A DNA stretch of 44,508 nt from Thermoleophilia bacterium (GCA_014874265.1 JACWAM010000099.1:1-44508); one strand, 5' to 3'; shown: positions 33,664 through 42,370, counted from the first letter of the stretch. Notes: generated from the sequence alone by a model not told the origin. Numbers and translations are program-made.

Positions 33664-34326
33664 TCAAATTACCGCCAGGGTCGAAATCCAGTCCACAACG
33701 TTAATGGCCGGAAAGTCTGCCGAAAGTCGGGCCACGATCGAGCGGCGCCGGGCGTTGGCGGCGCCGTAATCGTTGGCCAGCAGGCTCGCGCGGTACGGGC
33801 CAAGCTCTTCCGGGCAGCGCCCGTTCTCTCCGGAGACGGCCCGGCCGGCCAGGCAGAGCGTCGTAAATACCCAGGCAGACATTGCCCAGGAGTCTTCCGG
33901 GCCGGCGTCATCGTCCGCGGGTCTCCGCGTCTTCGGGGCAGCGCCGGATGGCGCCGTCTCCGCGCCCACGTGAGCACAGAGGCTGATCAGATCCGCGAGA
34001 CGGGCCACGCCAAACAAATCTCCCAGCGCCGCAATGTAGGTGAGCCCTTTCGCGTACATGTAATCGCCGGCCAGCAGGCTGAAATCGGAAGCATCCGCCT
34101 CGATCAGCCGGCCCTGGTGATGATAGTGCAGCAGGTAACCCTCAAAGATGTACTCGAGCGCAAACAGGTAATTTTCACTGGCGTGGCTCCCACCGCAGGC
34201 GCTGGCAAACAGGTCCGAGACTCCCTCGCCGGCCGGCGAGGGAGTCAGCCGGTTGACAAACATCGGGCTTTCCGCCGCTATCTGGCGGGACATTTCCGCC
34301 AGCGTTATCTCCGTGATGGTTTTCAT
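33664..34326 (-). CDS. Degenerate polyprenyl-synthase-like helical protein
   Basis: A 220-residue, mainly helical protein. The stretch FSLLAGDYMYAKGLTYIAALGD matches the LAGDY region of trans-isoprenyl diphosphate synthases such as HepT. The aspartate-rich DDxxD motif expected ~20-40 residues earlier is replaced by YLLHYHHQGRLIEAD, so catalysis is unlikely. It may be a non-catalytic subunit (as HepS is) or a divergent enzyme. It is the first gene of the operon with mqnL- and mqnP-like genes, consistent with the menaquinone side chain. The ATG at 34326 is preferred to a TTG ten codons earlier. Residues ~125-145 are a low-complexity linker. Confidence 0.6.
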   Translation of the reverse strand: MKTITEITLAEMSRQIAAESPMFVNRLTPSPAGEGVSDLFASACGGSHASENYLFALEYIFEGYLLHYHHQGRLIEADASDFSLLAGDYMYAKGLTYIAALGDLFGVARLADLISLCAHVGAETAPSGAAPKTRRPADDDAGPEDSWAMSAWVFTTLCLAGRAVSGENGRCPEELGPYRASLLANDYGAANARRRSIVARLSADFPAINVVDWISTLAVI

Positions 34327-34365
34327 AATAAAAGGAAAAGTGATCCAATCCGTCAAGCTTTTGTC

Positions 34366-34432
34366 ATTCCGAGCCGTGGCGGGCGAAAAATCCGGTTTTT
34401 ATGCCCGAGATTCTTCGGCTTCGCCAGGATGA
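34366..34432. repeat. Palindromic intergenic element (GTCATTCCGAG ... GGATGACA)
   Basis: Begins GTCATTCCGAGCCGTGGCG and ends GCCAGGATGACAG, the same ends as the copy at 27118-27218. It lies between the rex stop and the start of the menaquinone operon. Confidence 0.6.
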
Positions 34433-34479
34433 CAGTTTCCTAATGGTTGTATAACAAGTCAGGTCAAAAAGTTTTTTCC

Positions 34480-34500
34480 ACTTGGAACTTTGAACTTGAT
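34480..34500. repeat. Heptamer-type repeat (ACTTTGA units)
   Basis: Three units (ACTTGGA, ACTTTGA, ACTTGAT) end at the rex stop codon. Confidence 0.5.
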
Positions 34501-34501
34501 G

Positions 34502-35143
34502 CTAGCAACCTTGATTATTGAGATAAAACGACAGACTCATCAACTCAGTAGAGAGGTCAACTTGCCTGACAATCGCCGGTTCTTTTACGTGTGCCCTGAT
34601 CGGCGCAAAATTAAGCACGGACGGGACTCCGGCCGCCACGACCCGGTCGATCAGTTCCTGGGCTACAGACGCCGGCGTGGTTATAATGGCGATGTCGACG
34701 CGGTTGCTGGTGATAAAATCCTCCAGCTCATCGGTTGATTTGACATGGCCTACACCCCGGCTCTTGCCGATAACCGCCGCGGCCGAGTCGAACATGCCGA
34801 GGAGATTAAAGCCTTGCCTTTGAAAGGCGCGGTAACGGGCCAGCGCCGTGCCCAGCTTGCCGGCTCCGATGATGATTGTGTTCCAGGTGCGGTCCAGCCC
34901 CAGGCACTTTTTCAGTTCTTCGATCAGGGAGGCGACGTCATAGCCCACTCCCCGAATGCCAAATTCGCCGAAGTAAGAGAGATCTTTGCGAATCTGCGCC
35001 GGATTCGTCCCCACCGCTTCCGCCAGCTGGCGCGACGACACAGTCAATGTCCCGCGGGACTGCATTTCCTGGAGCTTGCGCAGGTACCGGGAAAGGCGGG
35101 GAACGGTAGCGGCCGGCACGCTGTGGTTTTTATTCCCCGCCAC
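34502..35143 (-). CDS. rex: Redox-sensing transcriptional repressor Rex
   Basis: A 213-residue regulator. Residues ~15-85 are a winged-helix domain (VPRLSRYLRKLQEMQ, SSRQLAEAVGTNPAQIRKDLSYFGEFGIRGVGYDV). Residues ~90-205 are a Rossmann domain that senses NADH/NAD+ (IIIGAGKLGTALA, LLGMFDSA). Rex represses fermentation and respiration genes when NADH is low. It starts at GTG nine bases after the hemL stop, so it is the last gene of a hemB-hemL-rex unit. No clear Rex operator was found by eye. Confidence 0.95.
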   Translation of the reverse strand: MAGNKNHSVPAATVPRLSRYLRKLQEMQSRGTLTVSSRQLAEAVGTNPAQIRKDLSYFGEFGIRGVGYDVASLIEELKKCLGLDRTWNTIIIGAGKLGTALARYRAFQRQGFNLLGMFDSAAAVIGKSRGVGHVKSTDELEDFITSNRVDIAIITTPASVAQELIDRVVAAGVPSVLNFAPIRAHVKEPAIVRQVDLSTELMSLSFYLNNQGC

Positions 35144-35152
35144 CGTTGCCTG

Positions 35153-36475
35153 TCACTCCCCCTGCCGGAAAAACTCTGCTGCCGCCGTCACCGTGCGGTC
35201 CAGGTCGCCGCCGCTGTGGGCCAGCGACACAAAAGCAGCCTCGAATTGAGAGGGAGGCAAGTAAATTCCCGCGGAAAGCATGTGCTGGTAAAAACGGGCG
35301 AAGCGGCTGGTATCGCTGGTCCTGGCCGAGTTAAAATCGGCAACGGGGCCGGCGGTATAAAAGAGCGTCATCATCGAGCCGGTCCGGTTCAGGCTTACCT
35401 CAAGTTCACCGCCGGCAGCCGCTTCCGCGAGGCCATCCCCGAGCCGGAGCGATTTTGCTTCCAGGGTCTCATAAACGCCCGGCGCCTTTAACTCGGCCAG
35501 TGTCGCCAGTCCCGCGGCCATCGCCAGCGGGTTGCCGGAAAGCGTTCCCGCCTGGTAGGTGTTTCCCGCCGGGGCTACCGTCTCCATAATCTCCCGGCGG
35601 CCGCCAAAAGCGCCGACCGGCAGGCCACCGCCAATGATTTTGCCCAGGCAGGACAGATCCGGAGTGACGCCGTAAAGCTCCTGAGCGCCGCCGTAAGCGA
35701 CTCGAAAGCCGGTCATCACTTCATCAAAGATCAAAAGGGCGCCAAATTTTAACGACTGGTCGCGCAATCCCTGGAGGAATCCATCCGCCGGCGGAACGAC
35801 TCCCATATTTCCGGCCACCGGCTCCACGATTATCGCCGCCACCTGGTCGCCCTCGCGGTCCATAATCTCGCTGACCGCTCCCAGGTCATTAAAGGGGGCC
35901 AGGATCGTATCGGCTGAGGCGCCGGCGGTAACGCCGGGGCTGTCAGGCAGGGACAGCGTCGCCACACCCGATCCGGCATGGACGAGCAAGCTGTCAACGG
36001 CGCCGTGGTAACAGCCGGTGAACTTGATGATCTTTTCCCGGCTGGTGTAGCCGCGGGCCACTCTCAGCGCGCTCATGGTTGCTTCGGTGCCCGAGTTTAC
36101 CATCCTGACCATCTCTATCGATGGCACCGCCTGCACAATTTGCCCGGCCAGTTCCACTTCCAGTGGCGAGGGCGCTCCAAAGCTCGTTCCGTCCCGGAGC
36201 GTTTTTTCCAGCGCTTCCCGGACGGCGGGGTGGCAATGGCCCAGAATCAGCGGCCCCCAGGACCCGACGTAATCGATATATTCGTTGCCGTCGACGTCAA
36301 TCATGCGGCTGCCGTCGCCCCGGCTAATGAACTGCGGCTCCAGGCCAACGGGCCGCATGGCCCGCACGGGGCTGTTGACGCCGCCGGGAAGCAGCTCGAG
36401 CGCTTCCATGTACAGCTGATGTGATTTTTCAGTTATCAATTGGCTCCGACTGATTTGGCTTTCCTGCATATGCAT
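35153..36475 (-). CDS. hemL: Glutamate-1-semialdehyde 2,1-aminomutase
   Basis: A 440-residue PLP enzyme that makes 5-aminolevulinate in the C5 haem pathway. Features are [68 protein letters not shown] and the PLP lysine in [17 protein letters not shown], then [14 protein letters not shown]. Length and motifs are canonical. hemB lies upstream with a ~95-base gap and rex follows. Confidence 0.96.
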   Translation of the reverse strand: MHMQESQISRSQLITEKSHQLYMEALELLPGGVNSPVRAMRPVGLEPQFISRGDGSRMIDVDGNEYIDYVGSWGPLILGHCHPAVREALEKTLRDGTSFGAPSPLEVELAGQIVQAVPSIEMVRMVNSGTEATMSALRVARGYTSREKIIKFTGCYHGAVDSLLVHAGSGVATLSLPDSPGVTAGASADTILAPFNDLGAVSEIMDREGDQVAAIIVEPVAGNMGVVPPADGFLQGLRDQSLKFGALLIFDEVMTGFRVAYGGAQELYGVTPDLSCLGKIIGGGLPVGAFGGRREIMETVAPAGNTYQAGTLSGNPLAMAAGLATLAELKAPGVYETLEAKSLRLGDGLAEAAAGGELEVSLNRTGSMMTLFYTAGPVADFNSARTSDTSRFARFYQHMLSAGIYLPPSQFEAAFVSLAHSGGDLDRTVTAAAEFFRQGE

Positions 36476-36518
36476 GCTGCGATCACTTAAATCCCAGGTA
36501 AGGCATCAACAAACAGGC

Positions 36519-36567
36519 GAAACTGGAAACTTTAAACTTTGAACCAGGATCCAGGAGCCTGGAACTG
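36519..36567. repeat. Heptamer-type repeat (GAAACTT units) between hemB and hemL
   Basis: Seven units in phase: GAAACTG, GAAACTT, TAAACTT, TGAACCA, GGATCCA, GGAGCCT, GGAACTG. It fills most of the gap between the two hem genes and is the longest example in the window. Confidence 0.65.
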
Positions 36568-36569
36568 TT

Positions 36570-37544
36570 TCATCCTCCCAGCCAGGCGGCGACTTCCCTG
36601 GCGTGGTAGGTGACGATCATGTCGGCGCCGGCGCGGCGGATCGACGTGAGTGTTTCCAGCACGGCCTGCTGTTCGTCCAGCCAGCCATTAGCGGCGGCGG
36701 CCTTGATGGCGGCGTACTCGCCGCTCACGTTATACGCCGCCAGCGGAAATTTCGTCTCCTGCTTGACCCGCTGAATCACGTCCAGATAAGGCAGCGCCGG
36801 CTTGACCATAATAATGTCGGCGCCCTCGTCGATGTCGAGCAGGCATTCGCGGACGGCTTCGTCGCTGTTCCGCGGGTCCATCTGGTAGGAGCGGCGGTCC
36901 CCAAACGCGGGGGCTGATTCCGCCGCCTCGCGGAAAGGCCCGTAGAAAGCGGACGCATACTTGGCCGCATAAGACATGATCGGCGTGCCCGTAAAACCCT
37001 CATTGTCGAGCGCCCCGCGAATGGCCGCTACGCGACCGTCCATCATGTCCGACGGAGCAACCATATCAGCACCGGCTTCGGCGTGCGAGAGCGCCATCTT
37101 GGCCAGCAATTCGAGCGTCAGGTCGTTATCAACCTGGCCGCCCTGGACGATGCCGCAATGGCCGTGGCTGGTATACTCGCACAGGCAGACGTCGGTAATC
37201 AGCACCAGCTCGGGGACCGCATCCTTAAGGGCGGCCAGCGCCATCTGGATGATTCCTTCCTCGTCATAAGCTCCGGAACCGGCTTCGTCTTTCTGCGCGG
37301 GTATCCCGAACAGCAGGATTGCCGGGATGCCCAGCTTCAGCAGCTCCCGGGCCTCCTTCACCAGATTGTTGATCGACAGCTGGAAGCAACCCGGCATGGC
37401 GCCGACCTCGCTCCTGATATCGTTGCCGTGGGTCACGAACAGGGGATAGATAAGGCGGTCCGGCAGCAGGTCCGTCTCCCGCACCAGGTTCCTGATCTGG
37501 GGGGTCTGCCGCAGGCGCCTCATCCTATATGTGGGAAAATACAT
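36570..37544 (-). CDS. hemB: Porphobilinogen synthase (5-aminolevulinate dehydratase)
   Basis: A 324-residue enzyme that condenses two 5-aminolevulinates into porphobilinogen. It opens [24 protein letters not shown], and has [17 protein letters not shown] (zinc-type Cys cluster), [17 protein letters not shown] with the neighbouring [16 protein letters not shown], and the Schiff-base segment [12 protein letters not shown] followed by YNVSGEYA. Cys in the metal loop suggests zinc. AAGGAG precedes the ATG at 37544 by six bases. Confidence 0.96.
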   Translation of the reverse strand: MYFPTYRMRRLRQTPQIRNLVRETDLLPDRLIYPLFVTHGNDIRSEVGAMPGCFQLSINNLVKEARELLKLGIPAILLFGIPAQKDEAGSGAYDEEGIIQMALAALKDAVPELVLITDVCLCEYTSHGHCGIVQGGQVDNDLTLELLAKMALSHAEAGADMVAPSDMMDGRVAAIRGALDNEGFTGTPIMSYAAKYASAFYGPFREAAESAPAFGDRRSYQMDPRNSDEAVRECLLDIDEGADIIMVKPALPYLDVIQRVKQETKFPLAAYNVSGEYAAIKAAAANGWLDEQQAVLETLTSIRRAGADMIVTYHAREVAAWLGG

Positions 37545-37662
37545 CCAGGGCTCCTTCAACTTTCAAGGCCAATCTCCGGTTTCATCGTTAACGCTTCCAC
37601 CGCCGGTTTTTTAAAGGTAGCGCGTTAACCCTTCGCACCATCCGCAATATTAACGGAAAAAA

Positions 37663-38451
37663 TCATCCTCTGCCCAGCCGGTCTTCCAGCTTTCCCAGGA
37701 TTTTCCCAACCTCGGCGGCGTAGGCGGGGGCCGCGTCATAGGGAGATTCTTCATCGAGATCGGCCGTCCGGACGCCGCTGTCAAACGGCAGGCACCCGAG
37801 GACGTCGTAATTTTGCTCCAGGTCACGGCAAAAACCGGCATCGTCATCAGTTACCTTGTTGATGATTAAAAAGAGGCGGGATATGCCTATCTCTCCGGCG
37901 AGCCGGGTGATGTCATCGGCCGTCTGCAGACTGCGCTTCCCAGGCTCGGCGACGATCAGCATGGCGTCAACGCCGCGAGCCGTCGCCCGGCCCAGATGCT
38001 CGATGCCGGCTTCCATATCGACGATCACGACATCCTTTTCTGCCAGCATCAGGTGCGACAGCAACGATTTAAGCAGCGCCGATTCGGGGCAGATACAACC
38101 GCCGCCGCCCGTCTGGACCGTCCCCAGCTTCAGCAGCCTCACCCCGTGGGCTGACACAGACATCGCCGCCGGGATGTCATCGACGCGCGGGTTCATCTTG
38201 AAAACAGGCGCCAGCGATCCAGGCTCGGCCCCTGTCCTCTCCCTGATCAGGTCTTTCATTGCCGAGATGGGCGTAATCGCTGCCGCGGCCGCCGGCGCGG
38301 CGCCGACCGCCCCGGCAAGGTTGGCGTCGGGATCGGCGTCAACGGCAATGACCTGCAGGCCGCGCGCGGCCATGATCCTCGCGAGCGTTCCGGCGATCGT
38401 GGTCTTGCCCACGCCCCCTTTCCCGGTCACCGCCAGTTTCAATCCAGCCAA
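37663..38451 (-). CDS. cooC: CooC-type nickel-insertion ATPase
   Basis: A 262-residue MinD/ParA-like ATPase. The deviant Walker A is GKGGVGKTTIAG with its preceding Lys, and the DADPDANLAG switch follows. A CxC motif in GGGGCICPESALLK matches the metal- and dimer-binding Cys pair of CooC/AcsF, which load nickel into carbon monoxide dehydrogenase. Walker B-like VVIVDMEAGIEHLGR (with Glu-Ala-Gly) is also typical. With the CooT-like protein and ECF importer it implies that a Ni-CODH is encoded elsewhere; none is in this window. Confidence 0.88.
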   Translation of the reverse strand: MAGLKLAVTGKGGVGKTTIAGTLARIMAARGLQVIAVDADPDANLAGAVGAAPAAAAAITPISAMKDLIRERTGAEPGSLAPVFKMNPRVDDIPAAMSVSAHGVRLLKLGTVQTGGGGCICPESALLKSLLSHLMLAEKDVVIVDMEAGIEHLGRATARGVDAMLIVAEPGKRSLQTADDITRLAGEIGISRLFLIINKVTDDDAGFCRDLEQNYDVLGCLPFDSGVRTADLDEESPYDAAPAYAAEVGKILGKLEDRLGRG

Positions 38452-38790
38452 ATCGTTCCTCCAGTGGTTTTTGGTTTTGTTCCGGTATACAGATTACCCG
38501 ATTGACGCCAAACAAATATAGAAGTTATCATATATTAATGAAATATCAAGACACGGATAAGCATTATTTACCACCCGCCGCATTTCCGCAACAGGCCATT
38601 TTTCTGCATGAAAAAGGCCTGACTAAATCAGTCAAAAATTGCGAAAAGTACTCCTTATGGGAATACCCCGGGGGGCTTATAGTTGGTCTAAATTGAGTTT
38701 ACATAACTACTAATATAAATAATATGCATCATGTAAAAAGCGAATATTAGAGTAAACTTCTTGCATTAAGAGCGTCTTTATCAACTATCT
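38452..38790. other. AT-rich gene-free stretch with palindromes
   Basis: About 340 bases, visibly richer in A and T than the flanking genes, between cooC (transcribed leftward) and the leader of the propeller gene. It holds a strong palindrome at 38593-38620 (AGGCC, T5C, G, A5, GGCCT arms) and a second, TGACT ... AGTCA, at about 38620-38634. A short frame at 38502-38696 has no ribosome site and no recognisable domain; I do not call it. The stretch probably holds the promoters of both neighbours; TTGCAT at 38761 is a possible -35. Confidence 0.5.
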
Positions 38791-39061
38791 GTGGTGCATG
38801 GTAGCGCAGTAACGGTGGTTGGGTAAGACTTGATCTTGACCGGCTAACGCGGAAACTGGCCCCGGTGGAGTTACCCGGTCTTCTGATATGCGAGTCAGCT
38901 CATGAAGTTGAGGCCCTTCTTTTCCGGAACCGTTGGTGCGTCCCCGCGACCCCGGTTCTAAAGCGCTCTGGAAGTCCAGCAAAACGTCTACTTGGGGGAG
39001 TAGGAGGTGGTGGAAAGGTTTAATGCAGAAAGTTGTTTTAAGCCCTAACCAGAATTCGACT
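38791..39061 (+). promoter_or_regulatory. Long, apparently folded 5' leader of the propeller gene
   Basis: The ~270 bases before the strong ribosome site (TAGGAGGAGGAGGG) are GC-rich and can form nested stems: GGGTAA (38821-38826) with TTACCC (38871-38876), enclosing ACCGG (38839-38843) with CCGGT (38862-38866); and GAACCG (38927-38932) with CGGTTC (38953-38958). No known riboswitch consensus was recognised. It could be a riboswitch or a stability element. Confidence 0.4.
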
Positions 39062-39081
39062 AGGAGGAGGAGGGTGAAGGA

Positions 39082-42000
39082 ATGAAGAGCAGTTTCGGAA
39101 GTAATCGCAAGCTGCGGGTCCTGATGGTTATCGCTCCGCTGGCTTTGCTGATAATCCTGGCGGTAGCAACGCTGGGGCTTTCCAGCGGCGCCGCGTTGAC
39201 TCAATATCAGAATACGGCCGTACCGAGCAATTACGGCGTCAGCAACCAGATGCTTTATGTCGCCAACGGCACCGACAGCAATGTCAAGGTGATTGACGTG
39301 GGCAGCATGAGCGTCGTCGACACCGTTCCGGTGCCGGCCCAGCCGGACGGCCTGCAGGGCCTCGGCCTGAACTGGGAGGTCCACGGCGTCGTCCCGTCGG
39401 CCGACAGAAGCAGCCTCTATACAGTGGGCGCCCTCTCGGGCGGCTACTTAAATGGCAGCAATTGTGACGGCGGCTGCGGTTATCACATCTCCCAGATCAG
39501 CACCAAGACCAAAACGGAGATCAAGACCATCCCGCTGCCGACCGCCGCTTACGACCCGGTTGGCTACTGCGGCCTGGAATACAACCTCAACAACATCAAC
39601 TCGAACTACCTGATCGCGGCGACTATGAACACCACAGACGCCAATCTGACGAACCTATTTGGCGCCCCCAATCTGAATCGCCAGCCACAGCAGATGTTAG
39701 GCGGCTGGGCCAGCGTCAACCTGACCACCGACACCAGCACGTTCCTGAGCACCGATCAGAACGGAGACGGGGAGTCAGGCACCTGCGGTATCGCCTGGAA
39801 CGCCGCCGGCACGAAGGGCTACGCCTCGCAGATGTTCTCGCCGTTCATCGCCACGATCAACTGGGATGCGGCCACGGCCACCGGCACACTCACGGGCTCG
39901 GCCATCGACGCTCCGGCGAACAGCCCCTCGTACCATCAGGAAACGACGGATCCGTCCACCAATACCCTGTATGCGGCCAACGAGCGGTACATTGACGTCA
40001 TCAACATGAACACCGATACGCGGCTCGCCACCATCGACATGTACACGCTGCTTGGCGCCACCAACGCGGTGCATACTCACTCGGTGGACTTCACCCAGGC
40101 GGGCGGCCACAAGGTACTGTACGCGACGGTGCGGAATTATCCCAATAACAGCCAGGCGACCATCGTTGCGCTCGACGTCAGCAACATAAACAGCCCGGCA
40201 GTGATTGGCGAGACCCAGGGTCTCAACGTGGAAGCCTGCGGCGTCTACGCCGATCCCGACAAGAGCCTGTACTACAAGGCTTCGGGCATCATCAGCACGG
40301 CTCAGGCTGCCAACGATAACGTCACCGGCATAACGCTTAACGCCGGTGGCACCGGTTTCACTGCGGCGCCGACGGTGACGATCAGTGGCGGCGGCGGCGG
40401 CGGCGCCAGCGCGTCAGCCAGCGTTTATAACGGCACTGTCAACGCGATCAACCTGCTCTCCGGCGGCGGCGGCTACACTTCGGCGCCGACGGTGACGATC
40501 AGTGGCGGCGGCGGCAGCGGCGCGACGGCGACGGCTTCGATTGGCCCGGTTGCCCCGTTTAACCATAATGCCCTCGCCAATGACCTGCTGTTCGTGGCCG
40601 GTGGCCGCGACAGCAACGTCAAGGTCGTGGACCCGAGTTCGATGAGCATCGTTGACAGGATTCCGGTGCCGGACGAAGTTACACCTGGTACGCCCGGCAA
40701 CCCGACCACCTGCGCCAACGTGCCCAACATGGGCTGCGTCAATCTGTACAGCCTCAATCCGTCGCTGATGGATTGGGAGATCCACGGCGTTGTCGTTTCA
40801 CCCGACCGCACCAAGATCTATGCGCAGGGAGCGCTCTCCGGCGGCAGCTACGCGACGCCGGGCGACCTGAACAGCGCGTTCAACACCACCGATTACAAGA
40901 TGTACACGATCGGCACGGCGAACAAGACGCTCCAGCGCGCAGATTCCTTGCACGGAGCCAATGATCCGGTTGATCCGGTGGGCTTCTGCGGCATGGAATA
41001 CGATCTGAACAATGAAAACGCTAACTACATCGTCTCGACATCGATGAACGCCAGCAACGCCACGCTCAAAGGCGCGCTGGGCGGCGCCGATCTCTCGACC
41101 GCGCGCGGCAGCGGCTTCAGCGAGCACGGCGGCTGGTACATCTTCAACCTGTCGACGCATCAGAACGTCAGCTTCATCGACACGTACAATTCGGCGGCGG
41201 GCGAGGTCAACAATGAGTCCTCCACCTGCGGCATTGCCTGGGATGCAAGCGGCACGCACGCTTACGCATCGCAAATGTTCCAGCCGTTTATCGACACCCT
41301 GAACTGGACCGCTGAGGCCGGTAGTAATCCTCCCAGTGGTACTGTGACCGGCGGTCTGACGCTGACGAAAGAAGCAAGTGGCGGCATGCACCAGGAATCA
41401 TCGGATAAAACGAATGGAATCCTGTATGTGAGCGATGATAGCGGTTATTTGGATGCCTATAGCATGTCCACCAACGCCACCATTGGCCAGATCAACATTC
41501 GCGGCCTCACTGGTTCGCCAAATGTTATGGTCCACAGCGTTGAGGTGTCTCCGAGCGACCCGAGTGTCATCTACGTGCAGGGGCATGACTTGCCGGAAAA
41601 TCCGGCAGGTACGGTTGATCCGGACAAGGGCGCCACAGAGGGCGGCGTTGCTGTCATCAAGATCGACGACGTGAATAATCCGGGCAGCTCGGCGCACGTG
41701 CTGGGAATCATCCCGAATATGGGATATAACTCCTGCGGCGTGTATGCGATCGGCGACAAGGCGGACTGGCAGAACGCCCAGAACGCGGTCAAGCCGGCGC
41801 TGTCGCTGACAAAGGGCAACGTGTACTGGGCTTCATACAGCGACTACACGAACCACCAGCTGTCGGTTGACTACACGGTCAACGCGGCGGCGACAAGCTC
41901 GGCGGCGAGCGGCGTGCAGGTAACCGGCGCCACCTTCGACCGGGCCGGCGTGTCCCTGGCAACCCCGATGCCGCTTTCGCTTGGCGATTTTGGCGCCGGC

Positions 42001-42108
42001 GGCAGCGCCTCGTTCACGCTCAAGTACGACGTTTCCGGCCTGGCCGGTAACATGTTCGTGACCACCACCGATGCATCTGCCGATGGCGGCGCGTGGACCT
42101 ATCCCTAA
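39082..42108 (+). CDS. Secreted protein with two homologous beta-propeller halves
   Basis: A 1008-residue protein with an N-terminal signal or anchor (RVLMVIAPLALLIILAVATL). Residues ~55-400 and ~500-895 are homologous halves of propeller type (YVTN-like strands). They share a set of conserved residues: WEVHG/WEIHG (His101, His568), GYCGLEY/GFCGMEY (Cys163, Cys636), TCGIAW (Cys235, Cys716), HQE (His285, His770), HSV (His333, His818) and ACGVYA/SCGVYA (Cys386, Cys885). Three His and three Cys kept in each half suggest metal binding or disulfides. The halves are joined by a Gly-rich repeat (APTVTISGGGG, twice); the last ~100 residues look like an Ig-type domain. The ribosome site is very strong. 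A tiny peptide gene follows 62 bases later. Confidence 0.8.
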   Translation: MKSSFGSNRKLRVLMVIAPLALLIILAVATLGLSSGAALTQYQNTAVPSNYGVSNQMLYVANGTDSNVKVIDVGSMSVVDTVPVPAQPDGLQGLGLNWEVHGVVPSADRSSLYTVGALSGGYLNGSNCDGGCGYHISQISTKTKTEIKTIPLPTAAYDPVGYCGLEYNLNNINSNYLIAATMNTTDANLTNLFGAPNLNRQPQQMLGGWASVNLTTDTSTFLSTDQNGDGESGTCGIAWNAAGTKGYASQMFSPFIATINWDAATATGTLTGSAIDAPANSPSYHQETTDPSTNTLYAANERYIDVINMNTDTRLATIDMYTLLGATNAVHTHSVDFTQAGGHKVLYATVRNYPNNSQATIVALDVSNINSPAVIGETQGLNVEACGVYADPDKSLYYKASGIISTAQAANDNVTGITLNAGGTGFTAAPTVTISGGGGGGASASASVYNGTVNAINLLSGGGGYTSAPTVTISGGGGSGATATASIGPVAPFNHNALANDLLFVAGGRDSNVKVVDPSSMSIVDRIPVPDEVTPGTPGNPTTCANVPNMGCVNLYSLNPSLMDWEIHGVVVSPDRTKIYAQGALSGGSYATPGDLNSAFNTTDYKMYTIGTANKTLQRADSLHGANDPVDPVGFCGMEYDLNNENANYIVSTSMNASNATLKGALGGADLSTARGSGFSEHGGWYIFNLSTHQNVSFIDTYNSAAGEVNNESSTCGIAWDASGTHAYASQMFQPFIDTLNWTAEAGSNPPSGTVTGGLTLTKEASGGMHQESSDKTNGILYVSDDSGYLDAYSMSTNATIGQINIRGLTGSPNVMVHSVEVSPSDPSVIYVQGHDLPENPAGTVDPDKGATEGGVAVIKIDDVNNPGSSAHVLGIIPNMGYNSCGVYAIGDKADWQNAQNAVKPALSLTKGNVYWASYSDYTNHQLSVDYTVNAAATSSAASGVQVTGATFDRAGVSLATPMPLSLGDFGAGGSASFTLKYDVSGLAGNMFVTTTDASADGGAWTYP

Positions 42109-42170
42109 ATGAGCGGGACTAAGGAAAACGGAGAACGCCATTGATCAAGCTAAGTAAAAAGGAGAACGTT

Positions 42171-42296
42171 ATGGCTAAGAAAAGCCAGCGGGAGCCTTAC
42201 GCTAAGCCTGAGCTGGTGAAGCACGAGAACCTGAAGGAAATCACCTTCGAGTGCTCGGGCTGGCAGTGCAGCGTAGTGGTTCCGCCAGCGCCGTAA
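42171..42296 (+). CDS. RiPP precursor-like peptide with lasso-type leader and CX4C core
   Basis: A 41-residue peptide gene, too short for most ORF cut-offs. AAAAAGGAG lies six bases before the ATG, so it is probably well translated. Residues 10-15 (YAKPEL) match the YxxPxL leader motif bound by the RRE (B1) proteins of lasso systems, and LKEIT at 21-25 ends in the Thr that usually sits second before the cleavage site. The tail from about residue 27 holds CSGWQC (Cys28, Cys33), Ser29 and Ser34, and ends VVVPPAP. A lasso core needs Asp or Glu at position 7-9 of the ring; none is present. A hairpin follows 37 bases after the stop. An HPr-kinase-like gene lies downstream. Confidence 0.75.
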   Translation: MAKKSQREPYAKPELVKHENLKEITFECSGWQCSVVVPPAP

Positions 42297-42332
42297 AACG
42301 GCGAAGAGCAAGCAGGACGAAAGCAACGAAAC

Positions 42333-42370
42333 GGGAGGGCCGGCCTCGCGGGCCTGCCCTCCCGAAATTT
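42333..42370 (+). terminator. Strong hairpin after the precursor gene
   Basis: GGGAGGGC (42333-42340) pairs with GCCCTCCC (42356-42363), with further pairing of the inner GGCC segments; GAAATTT follows. It would end or attenuate the propeller-precursor transcript and protect its 3' end, favouring high precursor levels. The short T-run makes termination likely but perhaps partial. Confidence 0.65.

Noticed and set aside
38502-38696. 64-codon frame in the AT-rich stretch
   Set aside because: No ribosome site, crosses two palindromes, no recognisable domain.
38791-39061. Group II intron or known riboswitch
   Set aside because: No domain V hairpin, reverse transcriptase or known riboswitch consensus was found.
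42109-42144. 11-codon frame directly after the propeller stop
   Set aside because: Too short and without its own ribosome site.
42171-42296. Calling the peptide a lasso precursor outright
   Set aside because: The leader fits, but the tail has no Asp or Glu at the ring position, so only a RiPP-like call is supported.
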